Origin: Variovorax paradoxus
Lineage (GTDB): Bacteria > Pseudomonadota > Gammaproteobacteria > Burkholderiales > Burkholderiaceae_C
Length of the DNA stretch: 34,777 nucleotides
Direction of reading: 5' to 3'
Assembly: GCF_018614955.1 (NCBI RefSeq)
Contig: NZ_JAGGNV010000082.1
Location: 1-34,777 of the forward strand
Below the pieces are notes generated by a model. The model did not search any database. It worked only from the letters and a program-made list of their open reading frames with translations, and was not told where the DNA came from. Each line of letters begins with the position of its first letter. The stretch's first letter is position 1. A program made the position numbers and the translations under genes. Shown here piece by piece: positions 23,730 through 31,879 of the stretch.

Positions 23730-24514
23730 TGAACAATACCCTCCTCAAAGGACTATCCGTGCTTGAACTGCTGTCTCGCAGCGACCGCGCGCTCAGCCTC
23801 ACCCAGATCGGCAAGGAGCTCGGCATGGTCAAGAGCAACGTGCACCGGTTGATGCAGGCGCTGGTTGAAACCCGTTTTGTACTGCGTGACGAGGAGAGCG
23901 GCACTTACGGTCCCTCCATCAAGCTGTGGGAGCTCGGATCGGCGGTGCTGGCAAAACTTGACTTGCGCCGCCATGCTGAGCGCCAAATGGAAGCCCTGAT
24001 GACGCTCACGGGAGAAAGCGTTCACCTCTCCGTGCTAGATGGCACCGAGGTCGTGTATGTGCACAAGGTGGACAGCCCCAACCCCGTGCGAGCCTACACC
24101 CAGATCGGTGGCCGCGCGCCGGCCTACTGCGTCGCAACCGGAAAGGCACAACTCGCGTACAGCGGCACAACGGTGCTGCACGCAGTCGCCGCTACGCTGC
24201 GCCCACACACCGAGCGAACCGTTACCGATCCGGAGAGCTTCCTCAAGGAAATGCGGAAAGTACGCGAGCAAGCCTACGCACTCAATCGCGGCGAGTGGCG
24301 GGACAACGTTTTTGGCATTGCCTCGCCGGTCATGGACACCCGCGGATCGGTCATCGCGGCCGTCGGCATCTCAGGCCCGGCAGAGCGTTTCCGCAAGACT
24401 GTCATGACTGACTGGACTCAAGCGGTCGTGGCAGCGGCTACGGACATCTCGCACGCACTGGGCGGCGAGCAGTCCATGACCGCGCTCTCACGGATTCACT
24501 TCGGACCTCGCTGA
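23729..24514 (+). CDS. IclR-family transcriptional regulator
   Basis: The 261-residue protein has an N-terminal winged helix-turn-helix (about 4-58: KGLSVLELLSRSDR, LTQIGKELGMVKSNVHRLMQ) and a C-terminal IclR effector domain (about 75-245: VHLSVLDGTEVVYVHKVDS, GRAPAYCVATGKAQLAY, GIASPVMDTRGSVIAAVGISGP). The start at 23729 fits the usual short N-terminus; an upstream open extension runs through the operator and is not needed. No ribosome binding site is visible, in line with a possible leaderless message. It lies between two catabolic operons, both with matching palindromes, and is the likely local regulator; the ligand is probably an aromatic or carboxylic acid, which is family knowledge only. 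Confidence 0.93.
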   Translation: MNNTLLKGLSVLELLSRSDRALSLTQIGKELGMVKSNVHRLMQALVETRFVLRDEESGTYGPSIKLWELGSAVLAKLDLRRHAERQMEALMTLTGESVHLSVLDGTEVVYVHKVDSPNPVRAYTQIGGRAPAYCVATGKAQLAYSGTTVLHAVAATLRPHTERTVTDPESFLKEMRKVREQAYALNRGEWRDNVFGIASPVMDTRGSVIAAVGISGPAERFRKTVMTDWTQAVVAAATDISHALGGEQSMTALSRIHFGPR

Positions 24515-24536
24515 AGCAAGGTTCCCGCCGCGGATA

Positions 24537-24576
24537 GGTTCCACTTTGCAGAACAATTGCGCCGTTTTGCAGAACA
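24537..24576. promoter_or_regulatory. Two phased operator-like sites upstream of the acyl-CoA synthetase gene
   Basis: GGTTCCACTTTGCAGAACA (24537-24555) resembles the 19-bp palindrome at 23711. A second copy of its right arm, TTTGCAGAACA, ends at 24576, exactly 21 bp (two helical turns) further on. Both lie in the 77 bp between iclR and the synthetase gene, so the regulator probably binds the same DNA face twice. Confidence 0.45.
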
Positions 24577-24591
24577 TCTATCGTTGCGTCC

Positions 24592-26700
24592 ATGAACAAC
24601 GCTATACAGCCGCTATCGGTTTCCCAGCTGCTGAGCCCAAGCACGGTCGCAGTGATCGGCGCGTCCGAGGATCAGGGCAAGTTCGGTGGTCGGGCATTGC
24701 ACATGCTGATGCGCCATCGCTATGCAGGGAGCATCTATCCAATCAATCCCAACCGGGAGCAGCTCTTTGGTTTGAAAGCCTACCCCTCAGTTGCGGATAC
24801 GCCCGAGCCGCCCGAACTGGCGATCATGGCTGTGCCCCAGGCCCAGGTAAAAGATCGGGTGCGGGAGTGCGCGGCTCGAGGGGTGCGCTGCGCAATCATC
24901 ATTACGGCGCGCTTCTCTGACGCGGGTGAGGAAGGTGCAGCGATCGAGCGCGAACTTGTCGAGATCGCGCGCGCTGGCGGCATGCGTCTGATCGGCCCGA
25001 ACTGCCTGGGGCTCATCAGCCCTGCCAACAACCTAGTGCTCTGCTCTTCCCCTGCGCTGGACATCGACACGTTGCCGCGTAGCCCCATCGGCTTTGCCAC
25101 TCAAAGCGGCGCGCTCATGGGAACACTGTTCGATCGCGCAGTGGCGATGGGAATCGGCTTCAGCCATTGCGTCTCCGTCGGCAACCAGGCTGACCTCGAG
25201 CTGTGCGACTTCATTGAGTTCCTGATTGAGGACCCGGCCACACGCGTCATCTGTTCCTACATTGAGGGTGTGAAGTCGCCGGCCCGCTTCGTCCAGCTCG
25301 CCAGGCGGGCTCGCGCCGCTGGCAAACCTTGGCTCGCGGTCAAGGCCGGTCGCACGGCGGCGGGTGCCGGCGCAGCCTTCTCGCACACGGCAAGCCTCGC
25401 AGGCGACTACGCGGTACTAAAGGCGGTGTGCGATCGAGAAAACGTCGTACTGCTCGATGACGTCTTTGCCATGTTGCTGCTCGCCGCTTCAATGGCGCGC
25501 CATCCTGGACACAAGGTAGACCAAGCCGTGCTCGTCTCCACTTCAGGTGGGAGTGCCGCCCTGACTGCCGACGCTCTTTCGGATGCAGAGATCCCGATGA
25601 CCAGCTTCAGCGAGCCTACCCGTGCCCAACTCGCCACCCTTTACGTGCCGGGCCAGGCCGACAACCCCGTCGACCTGTTCGGCGCCAAGGTCGTAGAGGT
25701 TCCCGACTTCGCCTATCAAAGTGCGCTGCTGCCCATGCGTGACGTGCATGCGGATGTGTGCCTCAGCGTGATCACCACCGCGCCGAACCTTGCAGGGATT
25801 GCAACCGGGCTGTCCAGGGGCTGTGCCGAAGCAGGCAAGCCCATCCTGCAGGTGATGCAACCGGGAGCCCTAGCGAATGACGCGCGTGAAGCATTGCGCA
25901 AGACGGGCGAGCCATTCACGGACTCGGCAGCCGAAGCCGTTGAGGCAATCAGAGCTTGGCGCGCATGGTCTGCATATCGCGAGCGGGTGGTGGATGAGCC
26001 TGCACCGAAGATAAGCATCGAACTGCCAGCGGGTGCTGTCTCGTTAGGAGAGGAGGAGTCCAAGGCCTTGCTCCGTCAAGCTGGCATTCCAGTAAACGAA
26101 GGCGTCGTTGTTGACGGTATCGAGCAAGCTCTGGTGCACGCTGAAGAGATCGGCTATCCCCTGGTCGCGAAAATCGTCTCACCTCAAATCGTGCATAAGA
26201 CAGAGGTCGGCGGAGTCGCGCTCAACCTGCGCAACCGAACGGAGTTGAACGACGCTTTGCTGGCGATGAAGACGCGCGTGGCCGAAGCGATGCCGCAGGC
26301 ACATATAGAAGGCTTTTTCCTTCAGCGCATGGTGACCGGTACGGTCGAGTTGCTGGTCGGCGCCCGGCACGACGCTCAGTTCGGCCCCATGGTGGTTATT
26401 GGCAGCGGTGGCGTGCTGGTGGAGCTGATGAAGGACGTGATTTTGCTGCCGCTGCCCGTGTCGAGGCAGGCTGCAATGGACGCACTCCTGTCGTTGCGTA
26501 TCGCGCCCTTGCTACGAGGCTACCGCGGAGCACAGCCGCTGGATGTGGATTCGGCGGCGGACGTGGTGATGCGCTTCGCCGCTATCGCGGAATGCCTCAA
26601 AGGGCGCGACTTCGAGATCGAAGTGAATCCCCTCAAAATGGACATCGAGGGCTGCGTTGCGGTGGACGCCCGAGCTCGCATCGGGGAGGTTGTGCCATGA
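24592..26700 (+). CDS. NDP-forming acyl-CoA synthetase (acetyl-CoA synthetase ADP-forming type)
   Basis: The 702-residue single-chain protein has the domain order of ADP-forming acyl-CoA ligases: CoA-binding Rossmann domain (about 10-130, AVIGASEDQGKFGG), succinyl-CoA-ligase-like flavodoxin domains (about 145-460; GFATQSGALMG) with the phospho-His motif FSHTASLAGD (His265), and a C-terminal ATP-grasp domain (about 485-700; EEIGYPLVAKIVSPQIVHKT, VGGVALNL). It makes an acyl-CoA, ADP and phosphate from an acid, CoA and ATP. No strong ribosome binding site precedes the ATG. The crotonase gene overlaps its stop (ATGA), so the two act together on one acid. Feruloyl-CoA-type synthetases share this architecture, but the substrate is open. 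Confidence 0.92.
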   Translation: MNNAIQPLSVSQLLSPSTVAVIGASEDQGKFGGRALHMLMRHRYAGSIYPINPNREQLFGLKAYPSVADTPEPPELAIMAVPQAQVKDRVRECAARGVRCAIIITARFSDAGEEGAAIERELVEIARAGGMRLIGPNCLGLISPANNLVLCSSPALDIDTLPRSPIGFATQSGALMGTLFDRAVAMGIGFSHCVSVGNQADLELCDFIEFLIEDPATRVICSYIEGVKSPARFVQLARRARAAGKPWLAVKAGRTAAGAGAAFSHTASLAGDYAVLKAVCDRENVVLLDDVFAMLLLAASMARHPGHKVDQAVLVSTSGGSAALTADALSDAEIPMTSFSEPTRAQLATLYVPGQADNPVDLFGAKVVEVPDFAYQSALLPMRDVHADVCLSVITTAPNLAGIATGLSRGCAEAGKPILQVMQPGALANDAREALRKTGEPFTDSAAEAVEAIRAWRAWSAYRERVVDEPAPKISIELPAGAVSLGEEESKALLRQAGIPVNEGVVVDGIEQALVHAEEIGYPLVAKIVSPQIVHKTEVGGVALNLRNRTELNDALLAMKTRVAEAMPQAHIEGFFLQRMVTGTVELLVGARHDAQFGPMVVIGSGGVLVELMKDVILLPLPVSRQAAMDALLSLRIAPLLRGYRGAQPLDVDSAADVVMRFAAIAECLKGRDFEIEVNPLKMDIEGCVAVDARARIGEVVP

Positions 26701-27434
26701 CCTTATTGAAGGTAGAAAAGCGCGGCCCTGTGACGATCTTCACGATCGACAATGCTGCCAAGCGCAACGTCATCTCTCAAGCAACCGCTTTGGCGTTGCA
26801 GCGCGCATTCGTGGAGTTCGATGCAGATTCGGACCAGCGCGTCGCGATCATTACCGGTGCTGGCGATGAAGCGTTCACCGCAGGCGCGGATCTCAATGAC
26901 ATCCCGGAATTCTGGCGCTGCACCCCCGGCGCGGGCATCAGCACCGACAAACCCATCATCGCGGCCATCGCAGGCTGGTGCATCGGCGGCGGTTTGACCC
27001 TGACCGCCACATGCGACCTGGCGATCGCCGCTGAGAACACGAAATTTCTCTACCCCGAAGCCAAGATCGGTCTCACGCAGGGGTTTATCACGGCCATCGC
27101 CGCCCGCATCCCGCAGAAGGTCGCTATGGAAATCATGTTGCTCGGGCGCCAGATGGATGCCACACGCGCCTATGAGGTCGGCCTGATCAATCAGGTGGTG
27201 CCCACCGGACGACAGCTGGAGGTCGCGCTTGCCATGGCTGAAGAGATTGCCGGGATGGCACCACTCGTCATACGCACCATCAAGCGCTTCGTTGGCCAGA
27301 TCATCCCCCAGAGCCCCTCGGAGATCTACGCCCGCACATTGCAACAGCTGGAGGCCATCCGCACCAGCAGCGATCTCGAAGAAGGCCAGAGAGCCTTCAA
27401 GGAAAAGCGCGCGCCCCGTTTCAAGGGCCGCTGA
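26697..27434 (+). CDS. Enoyl-CoA hydratase/isomerase (crotonase family)
   Basis: The 245-residue protein has the crotonase fold with AGDEAFTAGADLNDIPEF (about 55-75) and AGWCIGGGLTLTATCDLAIA (about 95-115) for the oxyanion hole. Unlike the crotonase at 21141 it keeps both catalytic Glu positions: YPEAKIGLTQGF and KVAMEIMLLGRQM. A true hydratase, or a hydratase-lyase of the feruloyl-CoA type, is likely. GGGAGG lies before the ATG at 26697, which overlaps the synthetase stop. Its position after a CoA ligase fits activation followed by hydration of an unsaturated acid. Confidence 0.92.
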   Translation: MTLLKVEKRGPVTIFTIDNAAKRNVISQATALALQRAFVEFDADSDQRVAIITGAGDEAFTAGADLNDIPEFWRCTPGAGISTDKPIIAAIAGWCIGGGLTLTATCDLAIAAENTKFLYPEAKIGLTQGFITAIAARIPQKVAMEIMLLGRQMDATRAYEVGLINQVVPTGRQLEVALAMAEEIAGMAPLVIRTIKRFVGQIIPQSPSEIYARTLQQLEAIRTSSDLEEGQRAFKEKRAPRFKGR

Positions 27435-27461
27435 ACCACCCGACCCTCAGGAGACAAACCC

Positions 27462-28406
27462 ATGATACGCCGCACCGCTCTTTCCCTCATCGTCGCGCTC
27501 TCGTTCGCACTGCCCGCGGTGGCACAGCAGGACAAGACCATTCGGATCATCGTGCCCTACCCGGCCGGCGGCAACGCTGACAACATCGCGCGATTGTTCG
27601 CTGAATCATTGAGCAGGAAGCTTGCGCAGCCTGTCATCATCGACAACAAACCCGGCGCTGGCGCGGTGATCGGAGCGCAAGCCGCTGCCCGCGGTGCGGC
27701 CGATGGAACCTCGTTGTTCATTGCTCCCACCGCCGTGTTCGTCGTCACGCCGCACCTGAAGCAAGTGCCGTACGACGCGCACAACGACTTCATCCCGGTG
27801 GCTCGGCTGACCACCTGGATTCCAGTGATGGTCACCCGCAAAGACTTTCCCGCGAATAACTTCACGGAGCTGGTCGCGGAACTGAAGAAGAATCCAGACA
27901 AGTACACGTTCGCCTCGGCAGGCCCGGCCACCATGACCCATCTAATGGGTGAACTGCTCAATTTGAAGCTGGGAACGAAGACCGTTCACGTACCCTACAA
28001 AGGCTCTGCCGAGTTCATTCCTGATCTGCTCAGCGGGCGCGTCGACATGGTGTACGACAGTGTCGTGGTTCCGCAGGTCAAGGGAGGTCAACTCAAGGCC
28101 GTCGCCAGCATGGTGGGCATCCGTCATCCCGACCTGCCAAGCGTACCTACACTGAAGGAAGTCGGCGTCGATCTGGACGTGCCGAACTGGTACGGCCTCT
28201 TCGCTCCCAAGGGGACGCCAAAGGACTTCGTTGATAAGTTGGGCGCTGCATCGAAGGAGGTGGTCGACGGGCTGGACAAGGACAAGCTCAACAAGATGAG
28301 CATGTCTGCCGCTTTCCAGGGTCCGTCGGCCTTCAAGGCGCAGATCGCGGTCGACGACGCACTGCTGCGCGACGTGATCAAGAAGGCCAACATCCGCGCT
28401 GATTGA
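27462..28406 (+). CDS. Bug-family periplasmic solute-binding protein
   Basis: The 314-residue protein has a clear signal peptide (about 22 residues, ending AVAQ), then IRIIVPYPAGGNADNIAR and IDNKPGAGAVIGAQAA, the two standard Bug pocket motifs, and VHVPYKGSAEFIPDLLSGRV and HPDLPSVPTLKEVGVD further on. AGGAG lies eight bases before the ATG. It follows the crotonase gene by 27 bp and precedes the aldolase gene by 15 bp, so it belongs to the same transcript as the synthetase. It likely supplies that enzyme's acid substrate. No membrane transporter genes are near. Confidence 0.93.
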   Translation: MIRRTALSLIVALSFALPAVAQQDKTIRIIVPYPAGGNADNIARLFAESLSRKLAQPVIIDNKPGAGAVIGAQAAARGAADGTSLFIAPTAVFVVTPHLKQVPYDAHNDFIPVARLTTWIPVMVTRKDFPANNFTELVAELKKNPDKYTFASAGPATMTHLMGELLNLKLGTKTVHVPYKGSAEFIPDLLSGRVDMVYDSVVVPQVKGGQLKAVASMVGIRHPDLPSVPTLKEVGVDLDVPNWYGLFAPKGTPKDFVDKLGAASKEVVDGLDKDKLNKMSMSAAFQGPSAFKAQIAVDDALLRDVIKKANIRAD

Positions 28407-28421
28407 ACCTGGCATTCCCCA

Positions 28422-29189
28422 ATGACCCTTCATACCCTAAACGCTGCGACGCTCCTCGATCCTGCCGCCCAGGCCCGCGTCCACCTCGCGGCGGCCTACC
28501 GTCTCGCAGTACTGCACGAGCTTGAGGAAGGCATCGACAACCATTTCACGATGGTGGTCCCTGGTCGCGAAGACCAGTACTTGGTACTGCCCTTCGGTTT
28601 CCATTGGTCCGAGGCACGCAGCAGCAATCTTGTAGTCTTCAACGAACAGGGCAGGACCTTGGAAGGCGAAGGCGTAGTGGAGCTTTCGGCGCAATGCATA
28701 CATGCGCCCATCCATCGGCTCGCGGGTGCAAAGGTCGTGCTGCATACGCATCAGACCTGGACCACCGCGCTGAACATGCTGCAAGACAACCGGGTGTTGC
28801 CCGCGAGCCAAACCGCCGCACTCTTTCACGGCCAGATCGCCTACGACGATGAGTATTCGGGCACCGCCGGTACGCTGGGTGAAGGCGAACGACTCGCTCG
28901 CCTTATGGAAAGCAAGCCGATCGTCTTCATGAAGAACCACGGGGTGCTGGTCACCGGCGATACGGTCGCACAGGCGTACAGGCGGCTTTATCGCATTGAA
29001 CGTGTGTGCCGCAACCAGATGCTGGCGCTGGCAACCGGGCGCCCGCTGCAGTTGTTGACCGAGGAGATGGCTGCGCAGGTGCAGACGCCGGGCGCGGACG
29101 ATCGCCATCCGCGCGAGTTGCGGGAACGGCTTTTCTTCGAAGCAATGATGCGCGTACTGGACCGGGAACTCCCGGGTTATGCCGACTGA
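28422..29189 (+). CDS. Class II aldolase/adducin-family protein
   Basis: The 255-residue protein has the class II aldolase fold with metal ligands visible as His108 and His110 (VVLHTHQTW) and His173 (MKNHGVLVTG), and DNHFTMVVPG near the N-terminus. The usual catalytic Glu/Tyr positions cannot be assigned with confidence. Members cleave or form carbon-carbon bonds in hydroxy acids or phosphosugars, or act as decarboxylases. In this operon of CoA ligase, crotonase and receptor, a retro-aldol step on a hydroxylated acid is reasonable but unproven. The ATG at 28422 has only a weak ribosome binding site. It ends 26 bp before an operator-like palindrome. Confidence 0.88.
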   Translation: MTLHTLNAATLLDPAAQARVHLAAAYRLAVLHELEEGIDNHFTMVVPGREDQYLVLPFGFHWSEARSSNLVVFNEQGRTLEGEGVVELSAQCIHAPIHRLAGAKVVLHTHQTWTTALNMLQDNRVLPASQTAALFHGQIAYDDEYSGTAGTLGEGERLARLMESKPIVFMKNHGVLVTGDTVAQAYRRLYRIERVCRNQMLALATGRPLQLLTEEMAAQVQTPGADDRHPRELRERLFFEAMMRVLDRELPGYAD

Positions 29190-29214
29190 GCCAAAGCCCG
29201 GCGCTATGCCAGCG

Positions 29215-29233
29215 TGTTCTATATTTTGGAACA
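29215..29233. promoter_or_regulatory. 19-bp palindrome upstream of the aldehyde dehydrogenase gene
   Basis: TGTTCTATATTTTGGAACA has the TGTTC/GAACA arms and AT-rich centre of the site at 23711-23729. It contains TATATT, a plausible -10 box, about 145 bp upstream of the dehydrogenase start. It suggests that the genes from 29377 onward have their own IclR-controlled promoter. Confidence 0.5.
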
Positions 29234-29376
29234 GTTGGCCCTCTTCCTAGAACCCAAATAGTATTGCGACAACGGGCTTGCGGCATGCAAGGCGCGCCCC
29301 AAGGGCTTGCTTCGCGGATCCCAAGCGCCAGACGCCGCCCCACTAATCCCCATCAACACATCGCTAAGGACTTCGA

Positions 29377-30852
29377 ATGACCATCACACGACCCCAGTTC
29401 CTGGACGAACGCACAAAGCTCTTGTTGATAGGGGGGCAATGGGTCAATGCGGCCTCGGGCGAGACCTTCGATTCCATCAACCCTTCCACTGGAGACAGGC
29501 TCGCGACGGTGGCGCTCGCCGGCGCCGAAGACATAGACCGCGCAGTGGCGGCTGCGCGCGCTGCGTTCGAGGGTCCATGGCACAAGGTGAAGCCTGTCGA
29601 TCGACAAAGAATGCTGCTCAAGCTCGCGGACTTGGTCGAAGCGCACGGCGAGGAGTTGGCAACGTTGGACAGCCTCGACATGGGAGCTCCCATCACACGC
29701 ACATTGGCTTCCCGCCCCCGCTGGGTAGCACTGTTGCGCTACTACGCAGGCCTGGCCACGGCCATCCACGGCGACACGATCCAGAACTCGCTGCCCGGCG
29801 AGTGCGTCTCATACACGCAACGCGAACCGGTCGGTGTGGTCGGAGGCATCACGCCCTGGAACGGGCCGATGGTGACATCCATTTGGAAGATTGCACCCGC
29901 CATTGCGACAGGCTGCACCGTAATACTCAAGCCGTCCGAAGAAGCATGCCTCTCGTCGCTACGACTGGGCGCACTGATGCTCGAAGCGGGGATTCCCGCC
30001 GGGGTCGTCAACATCCTTCCCGGAAAGGGAGATGCTGGTGCCGCTCTCGCCGCCCACCACGGTGTCGACAAGATCGCATTCACCGGATCCACCTCTACAG
30101 GCCAAAACATCATCCGCGCGGCGGCGGGAAACGTGAAGCGGCTGTCGCTCGAACTTGGCGGCAAGTCACCGGACATTGTGTTTGCAGATGCAGACCTCGA
30201 CGCTGCAGTGCCAGGCGCAGCGATGGCTGTCTTCGGTAACACCGGGCAGGTTTGCTCCGCCGGCACGCGCCTTTTTATCGAAGCGCCTGTGTACGACGAG
30301 TTCGTCGAACGCGTGGCCGCTTATGCCCGAACCATTCGCATCGGTGACAGCCTGGACCCGCAAACTCAGATGGGCCCCTTGGTCTCAGCTCGGCAGCTCG
30401 AACGGGTCGGCGGCTATCTTTCTGAAGGCGTGCGAGAGGGAGCCACGCTTGTCACAGGGGGGGCGCGCATCGAAGACGGCGCGCTGGGTCGCGGCTTCTT
30501 TGTCCCGCCGACGGTGTTTTCGAACGTGAAAGACGACATGCGCATCGCACGTGAAGAGATCTTCGGCCCCGTGATCTCGGCTATCCGTTTCTCCGACGTC
30601 GACGAAGTCATTCGACGCGGCAACCAGACCATGTTCGGCCTGGGAAGCGGCGTGTGGACACGCGATCTCGCCAAGGCGCACCGTGTTGCCAACGGCTTGC
30701 GTGCTGGCTCGGTTTGGGTGAACTGCTACCAGGCGATGGACGTCGCCATCCCGTTCGGAGGCTTCAAGCAGAGCGGCTATGGGCGGGAGTCGGGTCGCGA
30801 ACACCTCGACGAATACCTGGAGACGAAGTCGGTGGTTATCAAGGTTGCCTGA
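29377..30852 (+). CDS. NAD(P)-dependent aldehyde dehydrogenase
   Basis: The 491-residue protein is a full-length aldehyde dehydrogenase of the betaine/phenylacetaldehyde type. Key residues are Asn162 (TPWNGPM), Lys at about 185 (ILKPSEEA), the cofactor loop FTGSTSTGQNI, Glu259 (LSLELGGKSP) and the nucleophile Cys293 (GNTGQVCSAG). The C-terminal PFGGFKQSGYGRESG is canonical. It oxidises an aldehyde to an acid; the substrate is not known. AAGGA lies six bases before the ATG. An aldehyde from the upstream aldolase-like enzyme would be a natural substrate, although this gene has its own upstream palindrome. Confidence 0.94.
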   Translation: MTITRPQFLDERTKLLLIGGQWVNAASGETFDSINPSTGDRLATVALAGAEDIDRAVAAARAAFEGPWHKVKPVDRQRMLLKLADLVEAHGEELATLDSLDMGAPITRTLASRPRWVALLRYYAGLATAIHGDTIQNSLPGECVSYTQREPVGVVGGITPWNGPMVTSIWKIAPAIATGCTVILKPSEEACLSSLRLGALMLEAGIPAGVVNILPGKGDAGAALAAHHGVDKIAFTGSTSTGQNIIRAAAGNVKRLSLELGGKSPDIVFADADLDAAVPGAAMAVFGNTGQVCSAGTRLFIEAPVYDEFVERVAAYARTIRIGDSLDPQTQMGPLVSARQLERVGGYLSEGVREGATLVTGGARIEDGALGRGFFVPPTVFSNVKDDMRIAREEIFGPVISAIRFSDVDEVIRRGNQTMFGLGSGVWTRDLAKAHRVANGLRAGSVWVNCYQAMDVAIPFGGFKQSGYGRESGREHLDEYLETKSVVIKVA

Positions 30853-30856
30853 GGCG

Positions 30857-30876
30857 CTCCGCCATTGGACGCGGAG
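30857..30876. other. Hairpin CTCCGC-N8-GCGGAG after the dehydrogenase gene
   Basis: A perfect 6-bp stem with an 8-base loop lies a few bases after the stop codon. No T-run follows, so it is at most a weak pause or processing site. The 111 bases on to the next gene contain only a 27-codon open frame that I do not consider a gene. Confidence 0.4.
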
Positions 30877-30986
30877 ATCAGACGAATGAAAGCTGCCTCC
30901 AAGGCATCTCCCAACGCAAGCTTTGAGACGGGCTCCGTTCTTTTGGCCGATGCAAAGAAATTCAACTGACACAAGGAAGAGACACC

Positions 30987-31736
30987 ATGAGATTCCAAGG
31001 CAAAGTCGCGCTGATCACGGGAGCAGGTTCCGGATTTGGTGAAGTAAGCGCGCGGCGCTTCGTGCAGGAGGGCGGCAGAGTCATCATCGCCGAGATGAAC
31101 GCCGCAGCTGGAGAGCGGGTTGCAAGTGAACTAGGGGCCGCTGCTTGTTTCATCCGCACGGACGTCACCGTCGACGACCAGTTCGAAGCGGCGGTACGCG
31201 CCGCCACGTCCACTTTCGGCCGTCTTGACGTCCTAGTGAACAACGCTGGCGTCTCTCACGATCTGAAGCCCTTCGAGCAGATCTCATCAGCCGAGTTCGA
31301 CCGCGTCTTCGCAGTCAACGTACGGGCGATCATGCGCGGTTCGGCCTTTGCCCTGCCCGCGCTGAAAGCCGCAGGTGGAGGCGCCGTGATCAACATCTGT
31401 TCGGTCGGCGGGATCCGCATCCGGCCAAACCTGGCCGCCTACAACGTTTCCAAGGCCGCTGCAATTGCGATGACCAAGGCGCTGGCGCTCGAGATGGCTC
31501 CATACAAGATTCGAGTGTGCGGAATCAATCCGACGCTGGCAGAAACAGGGCTCACCGCTACCTTCGTCGGTTCCGAGTTTGACGACGCCAAGAAGCGCGC
31601 GTTCGAGTCAGGCGTGCCCCTAGGCCGCATGGCGACCGCCAACGACGTTGCGAACGCCGTCCTCTTCCTCGCCTCCGACGACGCGGGAATGACGACGGGC
31701 AGTTGCATTGACGTGGACGGTGGTCGAGGTCTCTGA
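30987..31736 (+). CDS. Short-chain dehydrogenase/reductase (SDR)
   Basis: The 249-residue protein is a classical SDR: TGAGSGFG at about 11-18 binds the dinucleotide, LDVLVNNAGVSH follows, and the catalytic Ser and Tyr-Lys are in ICSVGGIRIRPNLAAYNVSK. The Ser-to-Tyr distance of 13 is normal. An acidic residue after the second strand (IAEMNAA) favours NAD over NADP, by family experience. AAGGAAGAG lies before the ATG. Its neighbours are an aldehyde dehydrogenase and a Bug receptor, so it probably oxidises an alcohol or hydroxy acid to feed that pathway. Confidence 0.93.
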   Translation: MRFQGKVALITGAGSGFGEVSARRFVQEGGRVIIAEMNAAAGERVASELGAAACFIRTDVTVDDQFEAAVRAATSTFGRLDVLVNNAGVSHDLKPFEQISSAEFDRVFAVNVRAIMRGSAFALPALKAAGGGAVINICSVGGIRIRPNLAAYNVSKAAAIAMTKALALEMAPYKIRVCGINPTLAETGLTATFVGSEFDDAKKRAFESGVPLGRMATANDVANAVLFLASDDAGMTTGSCIDVDGGRGL

Positions 31737-31879
31737 AAGAGGGCGACTTTCCTCCCGAACGAGATGCCAGACAGACGCTGCGTGGACACCGTGGGCTCCA
31801 CCGGCAAATGAAGAAGCATCGCGTGATGTTTTGGCACTGACCCACGCTTTTACCAACTTGAGCTTTAAGCGCACCGGAT

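Noticed and set aside
30886..30969. A 27-codon open frame between the aldehyde dehydrogenase and SDR genes
   Set aside because: It has no clear ribosome binding site, membrane segment or recognisable motif, and lies in a short intergenic gap.
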